Assembly (NCBI GenBank): GCA_902168255.1 | Contig: CABHON010000022.1 | Location: forward strand, 62,001-126,000 | DNA length: 64,000 nucleotides | Direction of reading: 5' to 3' | Origin: an uncultured Legionella sp. | Lineage (GTDB): Bacteria; Pseudomonadota; Gammaproteobacteria; Legionellales; Legionellaceae | Shown here: positions 27,859 to 36,705 of the stretch, piece after piece | Position numbering within the stretch: position 1 is the stretch's first letter | Layout: each line of letters begins with the position of its first letter | The notes under the pieces: model-generated | What the model was told of the DNA's origin: nothing | Database searches by the model: none | Seen by the model: only the letters and a program-made list of their open reading frames with translations | Program-made: the position numbers and the translations under genes

Positions 27859-27947
27859 TGGTGCCCGGGGCCGGAATCGAACCGGCACGGGGAGTAAGCC
27901 CCGAGGGATTTTAAGTCCCTTGCGTCTACCTGTTTCGCCACCCGGGC
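27859..27947 (-). tRNA. tRNA-Leu (anticodon TAA)
   Basis: Complementary acceptor arms (GCCCGGG at the 5' end, 27941-27947; CCCGGGC at the 3' end, 27863-27869) frame a class II tRNA with a long variable arm. The anticodon loop CTTAAAA gives anticodon TAA (27911-27913), reading leucine TTA/TTG. The T-arm GGTTCGATTCC is intact and CCA is encoded (27859-27861). Confidence 0.95.
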
Positions 27948-27955
27948 ATGTCTTC

Positions 27956-28029
27956 TGGAGGCTGGGGCCGGGATCGAACCGGCGTCTACGGCTTTGCAGG
28001 CCGCTGCATAACCACTTTGCTACCCAGCC
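27956..28029 (-). tRNA. tRNA-Cys (anticodon GCA)
   Basis: Acceptor arms GGCTGGG (28023-28029) and CCCAGCC (27960-27966) pair fully. The anticodon loop CTGCAAA gives GCA, cysteine. The T-loop GGTTCGATCC and an encoded CCA (27956-27958) are present. It lies 8 bp upstream of tRNA-Leu on the same strand. Confidence 0.95.
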
Positions 28030-28042
28030 AAGAAAGGGGGAG

Positions 28043-28071
28043 AGTATATCTATTTTTTAGATGGTATGCAA
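28043..28071 (-). promoter_or_regulatory. Sigma70-type promoter for the tRNA-Cys/tRNA-Leu unit
   Basis: On the minus strand TTGCAT (28066-28071) and TATACT (28043-28048) are separated by 17 bp. The discriminator that follows is C-rich (CTCCCCC), typical of stringently controlled stable-RNA promoters, and the tRNA-Cys 5' end is 13 bp downstream of the -10. Confidence 0.65.
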
Positions 28072-28128
28072 TACTATTTGCGAAAATTCATTAGCGAAGA
28101 GTATATTCATGACTTGAAGCTTTGTGAG

Positions 28129-28827
28129 CTAACCGCCTTGCGTCTCAAGAAGTTTTTCGATTAACGCATTACTCTGTTCTAGGTCTTCTTGCAATTCAGT
28201 GATTTGTTTTTGTAATTTTTTATTATCTGCTTTAAGCGAAGTAATGACCGCTTCGTGGTGAGCATTAGTAGGGGCTGGTTGGTAAGCTTTAGCCGGATGT
28301 GTTGTAGATAATGCCGCTACGGTTGCTTTTGCTTCCGCTGCTTCTTTTTGGGCAATTTGTACTTGTAGCTGCGCTTCCTCTATTGTTTGTTCAACATTTT
28401 GAGATTTGCGGTGCGCTTCAAAATATTTTTGTTTTAAAATATCTACTTGCTGTTTTAAGCCTTCAATTTCTAAAGCTCGATTAAATTCGATTTGGTTTTT
28501 TCCTTTAGTTTCTGCAATAACAGCGGATTTATGTGCACTTTCTGATGCTATTTGTTCTTTTTTTGCATCGGTAAAATGCCGGATAACTTGTTCAATGGTC
28601 AGTGCTAAGATAAGCACTAATGCAGAAGGAAGCACCCATATAGGCCAAGCATCAATCATGAGAGGTAAACCAGTCCTAAAGAACCGTGAAGGTAATCCAT
28701 ATTGATCAAACGCACCGACAAAATGATCCCGTAAGTAATCTTCCCATAAAACGAATCCTATAGTTAGAATAATAAGAACAATGGCAAGCGCAATAATTTT
28801 TGATATATTGGTGTTAAAATAATTCAT
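28129..28827 (-). CDS. Hypothetical inner-membrane coiled-coil protein
   Basis: A 232-residue protein I do not recognise. Two hydrophobic helices (about residues 10-28 and 57-80) are followed by a long Gln/Glu/Ala-rich coiled coil (about 85-232) broken near residues 175-190 by a Pro-containing linker. The coil should lie in the cytoplasm if both helices cross the membrane. It is divergent from the uracil-DNA glycosylase gene and stands alone. A structural or scaffold role is only a guess. Confidence 0.72.
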   Translation of the reverse strand: MNYFNTNISKIIALAIVLIILTIGFVLWEDYLRDHFVGAFDQYGLPSRFFRTGLPLMIDAWPIWVLPSALVLILALTIEQVIRHFTDAKKEQIASESAHKSAVIAETKGKNQIEFNRALEIEGLKQQVDILKQKYFEAHRKSQNVEQTIEEAQLQVQIAQKEAAEAKATVAALSTTHPAKAYQPAPTNAHHEAVITSLKADNKKLQKQITELQEDLEQSNALIEKLLETQGG

Positions 28828-28912
28828 GCTTAGATCTCTACGTTACATTTGCACCACAGACCGGAATTATTTATGATCTACAAATAATTTACAAGAGAAT
28901 ATAAAAATTTAC

Positions 28913-29644
28913 ATGAATGAATCGGTAAGACGATATTATTTGAAGCAAATGGGCATTGATGTGTGGGAAACACGAGGAAAGAGTCCCATTTCGACTCAAA
29001 AGGAAAAAGATCAAGATTTCGCTGTGAAAGCGGAAAGTGCTGGGTGTGCATCATTCTCGGGAGATGAACATAGCTCGCCTCTACAACTGTCTGTTTCCTC
29101 ATTGGGAGAACTGAAAAAACAAGCAATGGCGTGTCAAGCCTGTGTTCTTGCTAAAACCCGCACGCATGTGGTATTTGGTACAGGGAATCCACAAGCTGAT
29201 TGGATGATTGTAGGTGAAGCACCAGGTTTTCATGAGGATCAACAAGGCGAGCCGTTCGTTGGAAGGGCGGGACAGTTGTTAAATGCCATGTTGGCCAGTG
29301 TAGGCAGAAAACGGGAAGAGGTTTATATTGCAAACGTCTTGAAGTGTCGGCCACCCAATAATCGGGATCCGATGCCAGATGAAGTAGACCAATGTACGCC
29401 CTTTTTAAAGGAACAGATTCGTCTTATTTCGCCTAAAGTAATTCTAGCATTAGGGCGCCATGCCGCTCGCTTTTTATTAAATACCGATGCTACCATGGTA
29501 AAACTACGGGGCAAAAGCTATGAATGGGGAGAAAACCATATTCCTGTTTTTGTGAGTTATCATCCGGCTTACCTTTTACGGAACCCCGTAGAAAAATTAA
29601 AAGCATGGATGGATTGGCTGCTTGTAAAAAAACAGTTAAAATAG
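28913..29644 (+). CDS. Uracil-DNA glycosylase, family 4
   Basis: An iron-sulfur uracil-DNA glycosylase that excises uracil from DNA. After about 70 poorly conserved N-terminal residues the family motifs appear: C-x2-C ([10 protein letters not shown]) and [13 protein letters not shown] for cluster ligands, [20 protein letters not shown] (motif 1 with the catalytic Glu/Gly region) and HPAYLLRNP (motif 2). Length 243 aa. The N-terminal extension with [12 protein letters not shown] resembles the DNA polymerase-related extension common in gammaproteobacterial members. Heme O synthase begins 5 bp after its stop. Confidence 0.92.
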   Translation: MNESVRRYYLKQMGIDVWETRGKSPISTQKEKDQDFAVKAESAGCASFSGDEHSSPLQLSVSSLGELKKQAMACQACVLAKTRTHVVFGTGNPQADWMIVGEAPGFHEDQQGEPFVGRAGQLLNAMLASVGRKREEVYIANVLKCRPPNNRDPMPDEVDQCTPFLKEQIRLISPKVILALGRHAARFLLNTDATMVKLRGKSYEWGENHIPVFVSYHPAYLLRNPVEKLKAWMDWLLVKKQLK

Positions 29645-29649
29645 CATCT

Positions 29650-30561
29650 ATGAAGTCTCTTTTTAAAAATTATTCAGCATTTTCTGGACTGGTTTCTGAT
29701 TATGTCGGTTTGTGTAAGTTGCGTGTGGTTTTGCTCATGTTACTTACTGCAATTGTTGGTATGTATCTTGCTGTGCCTCATGCACAAGATATTTCCCTGT
29801 ACACTTTTTTTTGGGCCAATATTGGTATTGGATTATGTGCCTGTTCAGCTGCAGTGGTAAATCATCTTGTTGATAGGCATATTGATGCGATCATGATGAG
29901 AACGCATAAAAGGCCACTTGTACAAGGCAAAGTCACACCCTTACAAGCGATTATTTTCTCAATAGTTTTAGGTGTCCTTGGGTTTAGCATTTTATATTTC
30001 AAAATTAACGCATTAACCGCATACCTCACGCTACTTAGCCTCATCGGATATGCTGGTATTTATACAGGGTATTTAAAACGGGCAACGCCACAAAATATTG
30101 TGATTGGTGGATTAGCAGGTGCGGCACCACCTCTGTTAGGTTGGACAGCAGTTTCTGGGAATTTTGAGCCACAAAGTTTGCTATTAGTCTTAATTATTTT
30201 TGTATGGACCCCACCGCATTTTTGGGCGCTTGCTATTGCACGATACGAGGATTATGCTCAGGCTAAAATTCCTATGTTGCCTGTAACACATGGTGTACCT
30301 TTTACGAAATTACAGATTTTGTTATATACTGCGCTTTTAACGGCGGCTACTATATTGCCTTATGCTATAGGAATGAGTGGTATAATTTATTTGTTAGGGG
30401 CTGTTGGATTAAATAGTCGTTTTTGGTATTGGGTCATTAAAATGAAAAATGCCAAAGATAAAATGATTGAAAGTGCTATGGCCATGAAAACCTTTCGATT
30501 TTCGATTGTGTATCTCATGCTCTTATTTGTTTTTCTTTTAGTGGATCATTATTGGAGGTAA
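29650..30561 (+). CDS. ctaB: Protoheme IX farnesyltransferase (heme O synthase)
   Basis: An inner-membrane UbiA-superfamily enzyme that farnesylates heme B to heme O for terminal oxidases. The ATG at 29650 ([11 protein letters not shown]) gives 303 aa, the family length; earlier in-frame starts run into the glycosylase gene. Motifs: [20 protein letters not shown] (Asp-rich, allyl diphosphate binding) and [13 protein letters not shown]. It is followed by SCO1, so both genes serve cytochrome oxidase assembly, although no oxidase subunit genes are in this window. Confidence 0.93.
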   Translation: MKSLFKNYSAFSGLVSDYVGLCKLRVVLLMLLTAIVGMYLAVPHAQDISLYTFFWANIGIGLCACSAAVVNHLVDRHIDAIMMRTHKRPLVQGKVTPLQAIIFSIVLGVLGFSILYFKINALTAYLTLLSLIGYAGIYTGYLKRATPQNIVIGGLAGAAPPLLGWTAVSGNFEPQSLLLVLIIFVWTPPHFWALAIARYEDYAQAKIPMLPVTHGVPFTKLQILLYTALLTAATILPYAIGMSGIIYLLGAVGLNSRFWYWVIKMKNAKDKMIESAMAMKTFRFSIVYLMLLFVFLLVDHYWR

Positions 30562-30565
30562 CCAA

Positions 30566-31207
30566 ATGACAGAAAATATGAAACAAAGCTCAGGAAAATG
30601 TTGTGCTAAAAAAGGCATTATTGGGCTAGTTATTTTACTTATTGTTATTGCAGGTCTTGTTATTTGGAATAATCAAAAAACCGAAAAATCAGCATCGGAT
30701 TATTATGGTGTTTGGTATAATGCGCCAAAAGCAGTTACCCCCTTTACTTTAGAAAGTACACAAGGCGGAAACTTTACTGAGCAGAATTTCAAAGGACATT
30801 GGTCCTGGGTATTTTTCGGGTTTACTAATTGCCCGAATATGTGCCCTAACACAATGAAAGCTTTTAAAGAAGCAGTGGATAAGTTGCGTGCAGATAATAT
30901 GCAGCCATTGCCTCAAGTTATTTTGGTATCCTTGGATCCTGAAAGAGATACATTACCTATTTTACAGAAATACGTGATGTCATTTGATCCAAGTTTTATT
31001 GGTTTAGCAGGAAGTATGGATCAAGTTGACTTATTAGCAAAACAAATGAATGTTTCATTCAAAAATATGGGTAATGGCATGATTCAACACAGTGGAAACG
31101 TTACTGTTGTGAATCCTCAAGGTAAAATTCAAGGTTATTTCCCTTGGGTGGATGAACCTGCCAAGGTTGCTCAAGATTATGAAGAAATTGTTAGAACTCA
31201 TTCTTAG
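30566..31207 (+). CDS. SCO1/SenC copper chaperone for cytochrome oxidase
   Basis: A membrane-anchored thioredoxin-fold protein delivering copper to the CuA site of cytochrome c oxidase. An N-terminal anchor (about residues 17-35) precedes the domain. The copper ligands are visible: Cys89 and Cys93 in NCPNMCPNT (C-x3-C) and His175 in MIQHSGNV. A strong GGAGGT lies just before the ATG. Two further N-terminal cysteines (KCCAKK) precede the anchor on the cytoplasmic side. Co-transcribed with ctaB. Confidence 0.9.
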   Translation: MTENMKQSSGKCCAKKGIIGLVILLIVIAGLVIWNNQKTEKSASDYYGVWYNAPKAVTPFTLESTQGGNFTEQNFKGHWSWVFFGFTNCPNMCPNTMKAFKEAVDKLRADNMQPLPQVILVSLDPERDTLPILQKYVMSFDPSFIGLAGSMDQVDLLAKQMNVSFKNMGNGMIQHSGNVTVVNPQGKIQGYFPWVDEPAKVAQDYEEIVRTHS

Positions 31208-31213
31208 TCGCTT

Positions 31214-32617
31214 ATGACAAGCATTGCTGACCAAATCATTCATGGCCAAGTGCCGGATTTGGAGGCATATTTGGCCCAGGGAGGGGCCATTAATGATATC
31301 GATGAATACGGATTTACCTTTCTCATTGAAGCAGCTATTGCGTCTAACTTCCCCGCTATGGAGTTACTTATTAAAGCGGGTGCCGATGTTAATAAACAAG
31401 ATGTTACAGGGCGAACGCCATTACACTGGGTAATTGACAGTAATCAAATAGATCAAGCGAAATTATTGTTAAATGCGGGCGCTGATCCTAATATTCCTAA
31501 CCGTGGCGGGCAATCCCCTCTTGTTTTTCCTTTATTACGTGAGCAATGGGGTATCAAACAATTATTATATGAATATGGTGCTAGTTTATCTTTTGCATTA
31601 GATTTTATTAATACCAAATTTCTTGGCCATCGCTTCGAAATAACTGGCACTGTGGACATCATTAATGCCAAAGGTGCGTTCATTGAGTTAGATTATGAAG
31701 GTTTCTACCTTGAATTTACCTTAGCAGCCATCCAGCATTCTCTTTCTCGATTCGGAAGCAATTATGCATTTCGTTCGCTGCGCGTAGCGTTTAGTGAGTT
31801 AAATGATATTATTCATGCGTTTTATCATGCTAACCAATTAATTCAATATCAAGACAGTCGATCCAGGAAGGAAAATTTTCAATCCGATATTGAAACACTT
31901 TTTGCTTCGTCTTTATTAATTTTACCAGTGGCGTATGAAGGACATGCGGTAACTTTTGTAAAATGCGGGCGTTTTTTTGCAAAATGTGATCGAGGTGAAA
32001 ATTCATTAAAAGAGGGTAGTGTTAATATTTATTGGATTGGTAATATGCCTATGTGGACAACCACATTGTTGAAAACATTATTATACCAAAAGCAAAATAA
32101 AGCATTTGTTCATCAGCAAATTAATCAAATTTTAGATCTTAAGCCCATTGGAAAAATTCCACTTTCTCACCAAAAAGCAGGTAACTGTTCATGGGCGAAT
32201 GTAGAAGCTACCGTGCCAACCGCCTATGTATTGCTTCAATTAGTGACATTAAAAAAATTTAATGAAGAGATATTTCAAGGAATGGTAAATGCAGGCATGC
32301 ATTTATATACAGCCTGGTTGACGTGGGAAAAAGACAGGGCATTGGAAGAATGCATTCAAAGTTTTTATGAAGCAGATCCGTTAAGAAAAGCCAGTAAAGC
32401 AGCGGTTTTAGGGGCCGTCTTATTTCAAGGTTGTCGTTATTCTAGTAAGGAAGACATGCAGCGCGCTGAAAAGATTTTAAAAATTCTCACGCTGCAAGAT
32501 TATAAATATGTGTTGCAAAGCTATGTGAATGTCTATTGTGAAAAACGATTAACTGTTTCAGGAAAGAATTTGCTGCAAATATTAGATGATTTTGGTATTG
32601 ATAAGGATAATATCTAA
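31214..32617 (+). CDS. Ankyrin-repeat protein with a possible permuted cysteine-protease-like domain
   Basis: A 467-residue soluble protein. Residues about 1-130 contain three to four ankyrin repeats (for example MELLIKAGADVNKQDVTGRT and KLLLNAGADPNIPNRGGQSP). The rest is a domain with YEGHAVTFVKCGRFFAKCDRG (His244) followed later by SHQKAGNCSWANVEAT (Cys325). The Q-x3-N-C-S-W block looks like a papain-type nucleophile motif and GHAVTFV like its His motif, but in reversed order, as in permuted papain folds. Ankyrin proteins in Legionellales are often secreted effectors. It follows SCO1 by 6 bp, an odd housekeeping neighbour. Protease activity is inference. Confidence 0.75.
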   Translation: MTSIADQIIHGQVPDLEAYLAQGGAINDIDEYGFTFLIEAAIASNFPAMELLIKAGADVNKQDVTGRTPLHWVIDSNQIDQAKLLLNAGADPNIPNRGGQSPLVFPLLREQWGIKQLLYEYGASLSFALDFINTKFLGHRFEITGTVDIINAKGAFIELDYEGFYLEFTLAAIQHSLSRFGSNYAFRSLRVAFSELNDIIHAFYHANQLIQYQDSRSRKENFQSDIETLFASSLLILPVAYEGHAVTFVKCGRFFAKCDRGENSLKEGSVNIYWIGNMPMWTTTLLKTLLYQKQNKAFVHQQINQILDLKPIGKIPLSHQKAGNCSWANVEATVPTAYVLLQLVTLKKFNEEIFQGMVNAGMHLYTAWLTWEKDRALEECIQSFYEADPLRKASKAAVLGAVLFQGCRYSSKEDMQRAEKILKILTLQDYKYVLQSYVNVYCEKRLTVSGKNLLQILDDFGIDKDNI

Positions 32618-32660
32618 CCTGTTAAACCTGTTAAACCTGTTAAACCTGTTAAACCTGTTC
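32616..32660. repeat. Five tandem copies of a 9-bp unit
   Basis: AACCTGTTA is repeated four times and ends in a variant (AACCTGTTC) over 32616-32660, beginning within the stop codon of the ankyrin gene. In the coding frame it would add Pro-Val-Lys repeats if the stop were lost. It may be a slippage-prone tract rather than a regulatory site. Confidence 0.8.
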
Positions 32661-32895
32661 AGGGTTTCCTGCTAATTCTACAGTCTTTCAGTTTAAATAA
32701 GTATACCATTTTGAGTATTTGTTACTGATATTTAGGTTTATAGATAGAAAATAGTAGACAGTAGAAAACATATGCCATTAAATCGTTTTTAAGCTATGTA
32801 GTAGACATTTTGTACTAATGAGTCAATAAAAACGGACATTTTGTTAGAGAGTCGTTTTTAGTAAAGTTCTATGAAACATTTTTGCAGTTTGTACG
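32661..32895. other. Intergenic region with repeated GACATTTTGT
   Basis: No gene is visible between the convergent ankyrin and P450 genes. GACATTTTGT occurs at 32804-32813 and again at 32835-32844, 31 bp apart in direct orientation. This could be the remnant of an insertion-sequence end, but no transposase remnant was found. No clear terminator is seen. Confidence 0.4.
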
Positions 32896-34254
32896 TTAGC
32901 ACCTAATGATGGTCTTTACAATAACTGGAAGACCTCTCGAAGGTATAGTGACAACCCCTTTATTTTTTATTGTTGAAATGTACTTTTTTCTTAAATGAAG
33001 CTTTGTTCGCAAAAAAATCTGCGCAATAATAATTTTCATTTCATAATGAGCAAAAGCGGAACCGATGCATCGCCGAATGCCACTGCCAAATGGCAAATAC
33101 GTAGAAGGAATTTTCGAACCATTCAAAAAACGTTCCGGCATAAATTTTTCTGGTTCATGCCAAACATCAGGGTCATGATGTGCAAGATAAATGCAAGGAA
33201 TAATTGGCGTATTTTTGGGTAAGATATAATTGCCTAAGCGATAGGTAGCTTTTGTTAGGCGAATCACATAAGGAATAACTGGTGTGATTCTTAATGCTTC
33301 TTTGATAATGGCGTCTAAATACGTGAGTTGATCAAGATGAGAAACGAGATCTTTATGCATCACGCCTTGTAATTCTTCTTGCAGTTTTTTTAACACCATG
33401 GGATTGGATAAAATACCATAAATTGCCCAAGCAATGCCCATCGTACTAGTTTCGTGGCCTGTGATTAATAATGTCAGCATTTCATCGCGAATTTCTTGAT
33501 ATGTCATAAGCCTGTTACCTTTATCATCACACGCTTGTAATAAAAGGCTTAAAATATCAGTTCGACCTCTTAAATCCATGCTGTCTCTGGCTTTTATTTC
33601 TTCTAATAGACATGTAAACACTTGGCGACGCAGTTTCGCTATTTTAGCCCAAGGAGTTAATGCGCCTAAATTTCTGCGCATAGATGGTTTGAATGAGGTA
33701 ATCAAGGAAAAAGGCTTCGATATTTCATGAATGAGTGTGTGTAATGAGCCTGTGAGTTTTTTAAAACGTGTATTCTCTTCATCCATACCAAAAATGGAGC
33801 TTAAAATAATACTGAACGTGATATCTCGTGCTTCATCTGTCATTGTCAAAGTGCTCTTTTCTTTCCAAGAAGCGATGCGTTTTTCAACAATGGAGGTAAT
33901 GAGATCGCCATAAACTTTTACTCGTTGATTATGAAAAAAAGGCAACAGCAATTTTTTATGCTGAAGGTGCGATGAGCCATCGATGGTTAGTAAGGAATGT
34001 TCTCCCACCAGGGGATGAAAAAGCGTTGCATTGATTTCTCCAGCACGTAATTCATCGGAGCTGGCGGAGAGCACTTGCTTGAGATCGGCCACCTCACTGA
34101 TAACGACGGTATCCAGGCAACCCAATAGACGTAATGTAAAGGTTTTACCATAGATATGACGACACTTATGAATAAAAGCGATGGGATAGTGCAAAAATTT
34201 TAGCATTTGCAGCCATCGACCTTCTTTGGGTCCAGGCGGTAAATTAGTACTCAT
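32896..34254 (-). CDS. Cytochrome P450
   Basis: A soluble-type P450 monooxygenase of 452 aa. Hallmarks: proline-rich start (LPPGPKEGRW), I-helix oxygen-activation motif TGHETSTMG, ExxR (EALR), PERF-type MPERFLNG, and the heme loop PFGSGIRRCIG with the thiolate Cys at about residue 396. No membrane anchor is seen. It is the last gene of a six-gene minus-strand operon; its ATG directly follows the stop of the pentapeptide-repeat gene. The substrate is unknown, and redox partners are not in the window. It may modify a small molecule carried or made by the upstream gene products. Confidence 0.93.
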   Translation of the reverse strand: MSTNLPPGPKEGRWLQMLKFLHYPIAFIHKCRHIYGKTFTLRLLGCLDTVVISEVADLKQVLSASSDELRAGEINATLFHPLVGEHSLLTIDGSSHLQHKKLLLPFFHNQRVKVYGDLITSIVEKRIASWKEKSTLTMTDEARDITFSIILSSIFGMDEENTRFKKLTGSLHTLIHEISKPFSLITSFKPSMRRNLGALTPWAKIAKLRRQVFTCLLEEIKARDSMDLRGRTDILSLLLQACDDKGNRLMTYQEIRDEMLTLLITGHETSTMGIAWAIYGILSNPMVLKKLQEELQGVMHKDLVSHLDQLTYLDAIIKEALRITPVIPYVIRLTKATYRLGNYILPKNTPIIPCIYLAHHDPDVWHEPEKFMPERFLNGSKIPSTYLPFGSGIRRCIGSAFAHYEMKIIIAQIFLRTKLHLRKKYISTIKNKGVVTIPSRGLPVIVKTIIRC

Positions 34255-36687
34255 TTAGCTTTGTACAAATTGTCCGCCCGTTACTTGCCAGCCAGGAGGT
34301 AATGATGCAGGTGTACCGACTAGGTTACCTGATATCATATTTGCAAAAGTTGCCTGGCCAAACTGAGTATTGGTAATATCGACATTCACGGCAAGGGGAG
34401 GATTATCGGAAACCGATAAATAACGTGCAGAATGAATAAAGGAGCAACAAAGTAGTCGAAGCATTTTTCTCTTATGAGGGTGTTTCCAATGACGGAAAAG
34501 AACATGGGTATATATTTCTGCTCGAATATATCGCCAACGTGAACACCAGCGTGATTTTTTAGTGGGTTTGAATGTCTTTGCAATTTGTGCCAACTTATCT
34601 CGATTTAAAAGCGGCGCCATCATTTGTCTATCAGAATCGGGAATGACCCCGATACAAGTCCCTGTTAAATCAGTGCCTGCAAAATTGGCTGAAGGAAAAT
34701 TAGTACAGACAAAAATGGCTGATGTTAAAACATTATTGGTTATTGTTGTTTCGGAAAACAGACAGGCAGCGAAGTAAATAGCAGGAGCCAAAGTTAATTG
34801 GTTACACTGTGCATTGCTAAAATCTGCGCCGAGAAAACAGCTGGTTTTATCAGGAAAAGGAAAGGGGTTTCCTGGGTTTAGGGCACATACTACCGTGTTA
34901 TAAAAATTCGCTTGATTTAAGATGGTGTGAGAAAAGCTCACCAATTGATTAGGATTCGTACTGCCATATATATAGGTACCTTCAAAAGTAGCATTAGTAA
35001 AATCTGCATAAGAGAAATCCAAATTGGCATTTCCGGCAATGGTGAGGTTATCCAAATGTGCACCATCAAAATGAGCATAAGAAAAAGAGGAAAGATTGGT
35101 GAGTGTCGTATTACCTGTTAATACCGCGTTTGAAAAATAAGCGTTGGCAAAATTTGCGCCAGTAAAATTTGTTTGGATAAGTGTAAGACCAGAAAAATTT
35201 GCCTCTGCCAGAATCGCATTGGAAAAATTTACACCGGCTAAATTAAATCCTAATGTATTAAAATTAATATTCGCTAGGATAGCACTGGTAAAGTTGGTTT
35301 GTGCTGAGACGGTCGCATTGGTTAAAACAGCGGAAGAAAGATTGGCGCTGGTAAAGTTAGTTCCTGCTAAGTTACAGTTTTGAAAAAGGGCATAGTTGAG
35401 ATTTGTCCAGCCAGAAAAATTTTGCGTCGTTAAATTCATGCCAAAATAGGTGCCATCCAGTAACTGAGTAGTAAAAATTAAAGGTGCAGATTGGGTGGCA
35501 GATGAAGCATTCGTTAATAGTACCCAATTAATTTGTATCGATGTTAAAGGAATGTCTGCACCACCATTATTGATAAGATAATAAAGATAATTTGTGGATT
35601 GTAGTGAATAAGTGGAGGGAAAATTAATTTTTGTGCTACTCCAAGAGAAACCACCTAAAATAGGTGGATAGGCCAGATCGCCTGCACTATCTACTAAATA
35701 AGGCTGTAAGGGTGGTGTAGTATTGCTAGTTAAAAGCGAATTGACCGTATAAATACCGGGCGTAGTTGTTTCAAATAGCGCATAGTTTTGTGCTTCTGCA
35801 ATTTGATCCGTATCCAAAGTAACCGATAACTTATAAGGACCATAAGCTTGAAACCACGCGGAAGTGTTATAAGGCGGTGGATAGTCTGATATATTAGTCA
35901 TGCCGAATTCTACCTGGAGCAGATTTAACGTCGCTTCAGTTAAAGGCAAATTGGAAAAAGTAAGCAGCGTCGGGCCATTCTCCAAATTGGTTAAAGTGGC
36001 CGTCCATTGAGAATTGTTGTAGTTCCAGGAAACACCGCCACCGGTTACAACAACATTGCTGAGAATATTCTCCGGTATAACGACAGCACCTCCATTTGCA
36101 TCAAAGCCGTTAATCGATATGGTAACATCAGCAGTTGCAATTGTATTTCCCGTTCGGTTTAAAAGGGTACACAGTAATGTGTTATTGACTGCAATATCGG
36201 TGGTATTACTTAAGAGCACGGCTGTTTGATTGGTTGCATAAGCAATTAGAGGTTGAGAGGGTTGTACCAAACTTAACGTTAAGTAAGTCGAGGTACTGAG
36301 TGGCGCGTTAGTACTATCAAAAACCTGCATCATTAGAGAAATTTTGGCAGTAGCATCGGCAGGAACAACAAAGGCCATGGAAAGAGATTGAGATAAATCG
36401 ACGGTACTTGTTCCTAAATATTCTAAAGCTGTAATCGTACTACCTCGATAGGGAAAAATACTGACACTCCAAAGAGAAGCTTCATTAGAGCTAATGCTCC
36501 AATCTGCTGGTAAATTATAAAATCCAATTTTAGACCCTTGAGCAATAGGAAAGGTTTCGCTGGTGGGAAAAGGACTCACCGTTAACGTTCCCGCATTGGA
36601 CTCTCCTGGAGTAAGGAAGCTCGTAGACCATCCTACAGTTATTCCACCAATAATCGATTCAAGCTGTAATAGTAAAAAGTTATTCAT
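34255..36687 (-). CDS. Large pentapeptide-repeat protein of the giant-protein operon
   Basis: An 810-residue protein. The N-terminal half (about 1-410) is Ser/Thr/Asn-rich and beta-like without a recognisable domain. Residues about 412-685 form pentapeptide repeats (A-N-F-S-N / A-x-L-x-x units such as FTSANLSSAVLTNA), predicted to fold as a quadrilateral beta-helix. A strongly basic, Cys/Trp-rich insertion (about residues 695-757, with KKSRWCSRWRYIR and HWKHPHKRKMLRL) interrupts the repeats before the typical PPGWQVTGGQFV end. No signal peptide. Zero gap to the P450 and 18 bp from the DUF6603 gene, so co-expression is expected. Function unknown. Confidence 0.8.
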   Translation of the reverse strand: MNNFLLLQLESIIGGITVGWSTSFLTPGESNAGTLTVSPFPTSETFPIAQGSKIGFYNLPADWSISSNEASLWSVSIFPYRGSTITALEYLGTSTVDLSQSLSMAFVVPADATAKISLMMQVFDSTNAPLSTSTYLTLSLVQPSQPLIAYATNQTAVLLSNTTDIAVNNTLLCTLLNRTGNTIATADVTISINGFDANGGAVVIPENILSNVVVTGGGVSWNYNNSQWTATLTNLENGPTLLTFSNLPLTEATLNLLQVEFGMTNISDYPPPYNTSAWFQAYGPYKLSVTLDTDQIAEAQNYALFETTTPGIYTVNSLLTSNTTPPLQPYLVDSAGDLAYPPILGGFSWSSTKINFPSTYSLQSTNYLYYLINNGGADIPLTSIQINWVLLTNASSATQSAPLIFTTQLLDGTYFGMNLTTQNFSGWTNLNYALFQNCNLAGTNFTSANLSSAVLTNATVSAQTNFTSAILANINFNTLGFNLAGVNFSNAILAEANFSGLTLIQTNFTGANFANAYFSNAVLTGNTTLTNLSSFSYAHFDGAHLDNLTIAGNANLDFSYADFTNATFEGTYIYGSTNPNQLVSFSHTILNQANFYNTVVCALNPGNPFPFPDKTSCFLGADFSNAQCNQLTLAPAIYFAACLFSETTITNNVLTSAIFVCTNFPSANFAGTDLTGTCIGVIPDSDRQMMAPLLNRDKLAQIAKTFKPTKKSRWCSRWRYIRAEIYTHVLFRHWKHPHKRKMLRLLCCSFIHSARYLSVSDNPPLAVNVDITNTQFGQATFANMISGNLVGTPASLPPGWQVTGGQFVQS

Positions 36688-36705
36688 AGTATTTCCTAGG
36701 AAAAA

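Noticed and set aside
27843..27941. N-terminal extension of tag
   Set aside because: The extra codons read through the tRNA-Leu gene; family alignment supports the start at 27842.
32616..32660. CRISPR-like array
   Set aside because: The units are contiguous 9-mers with no spacers, and no cas genes are present.
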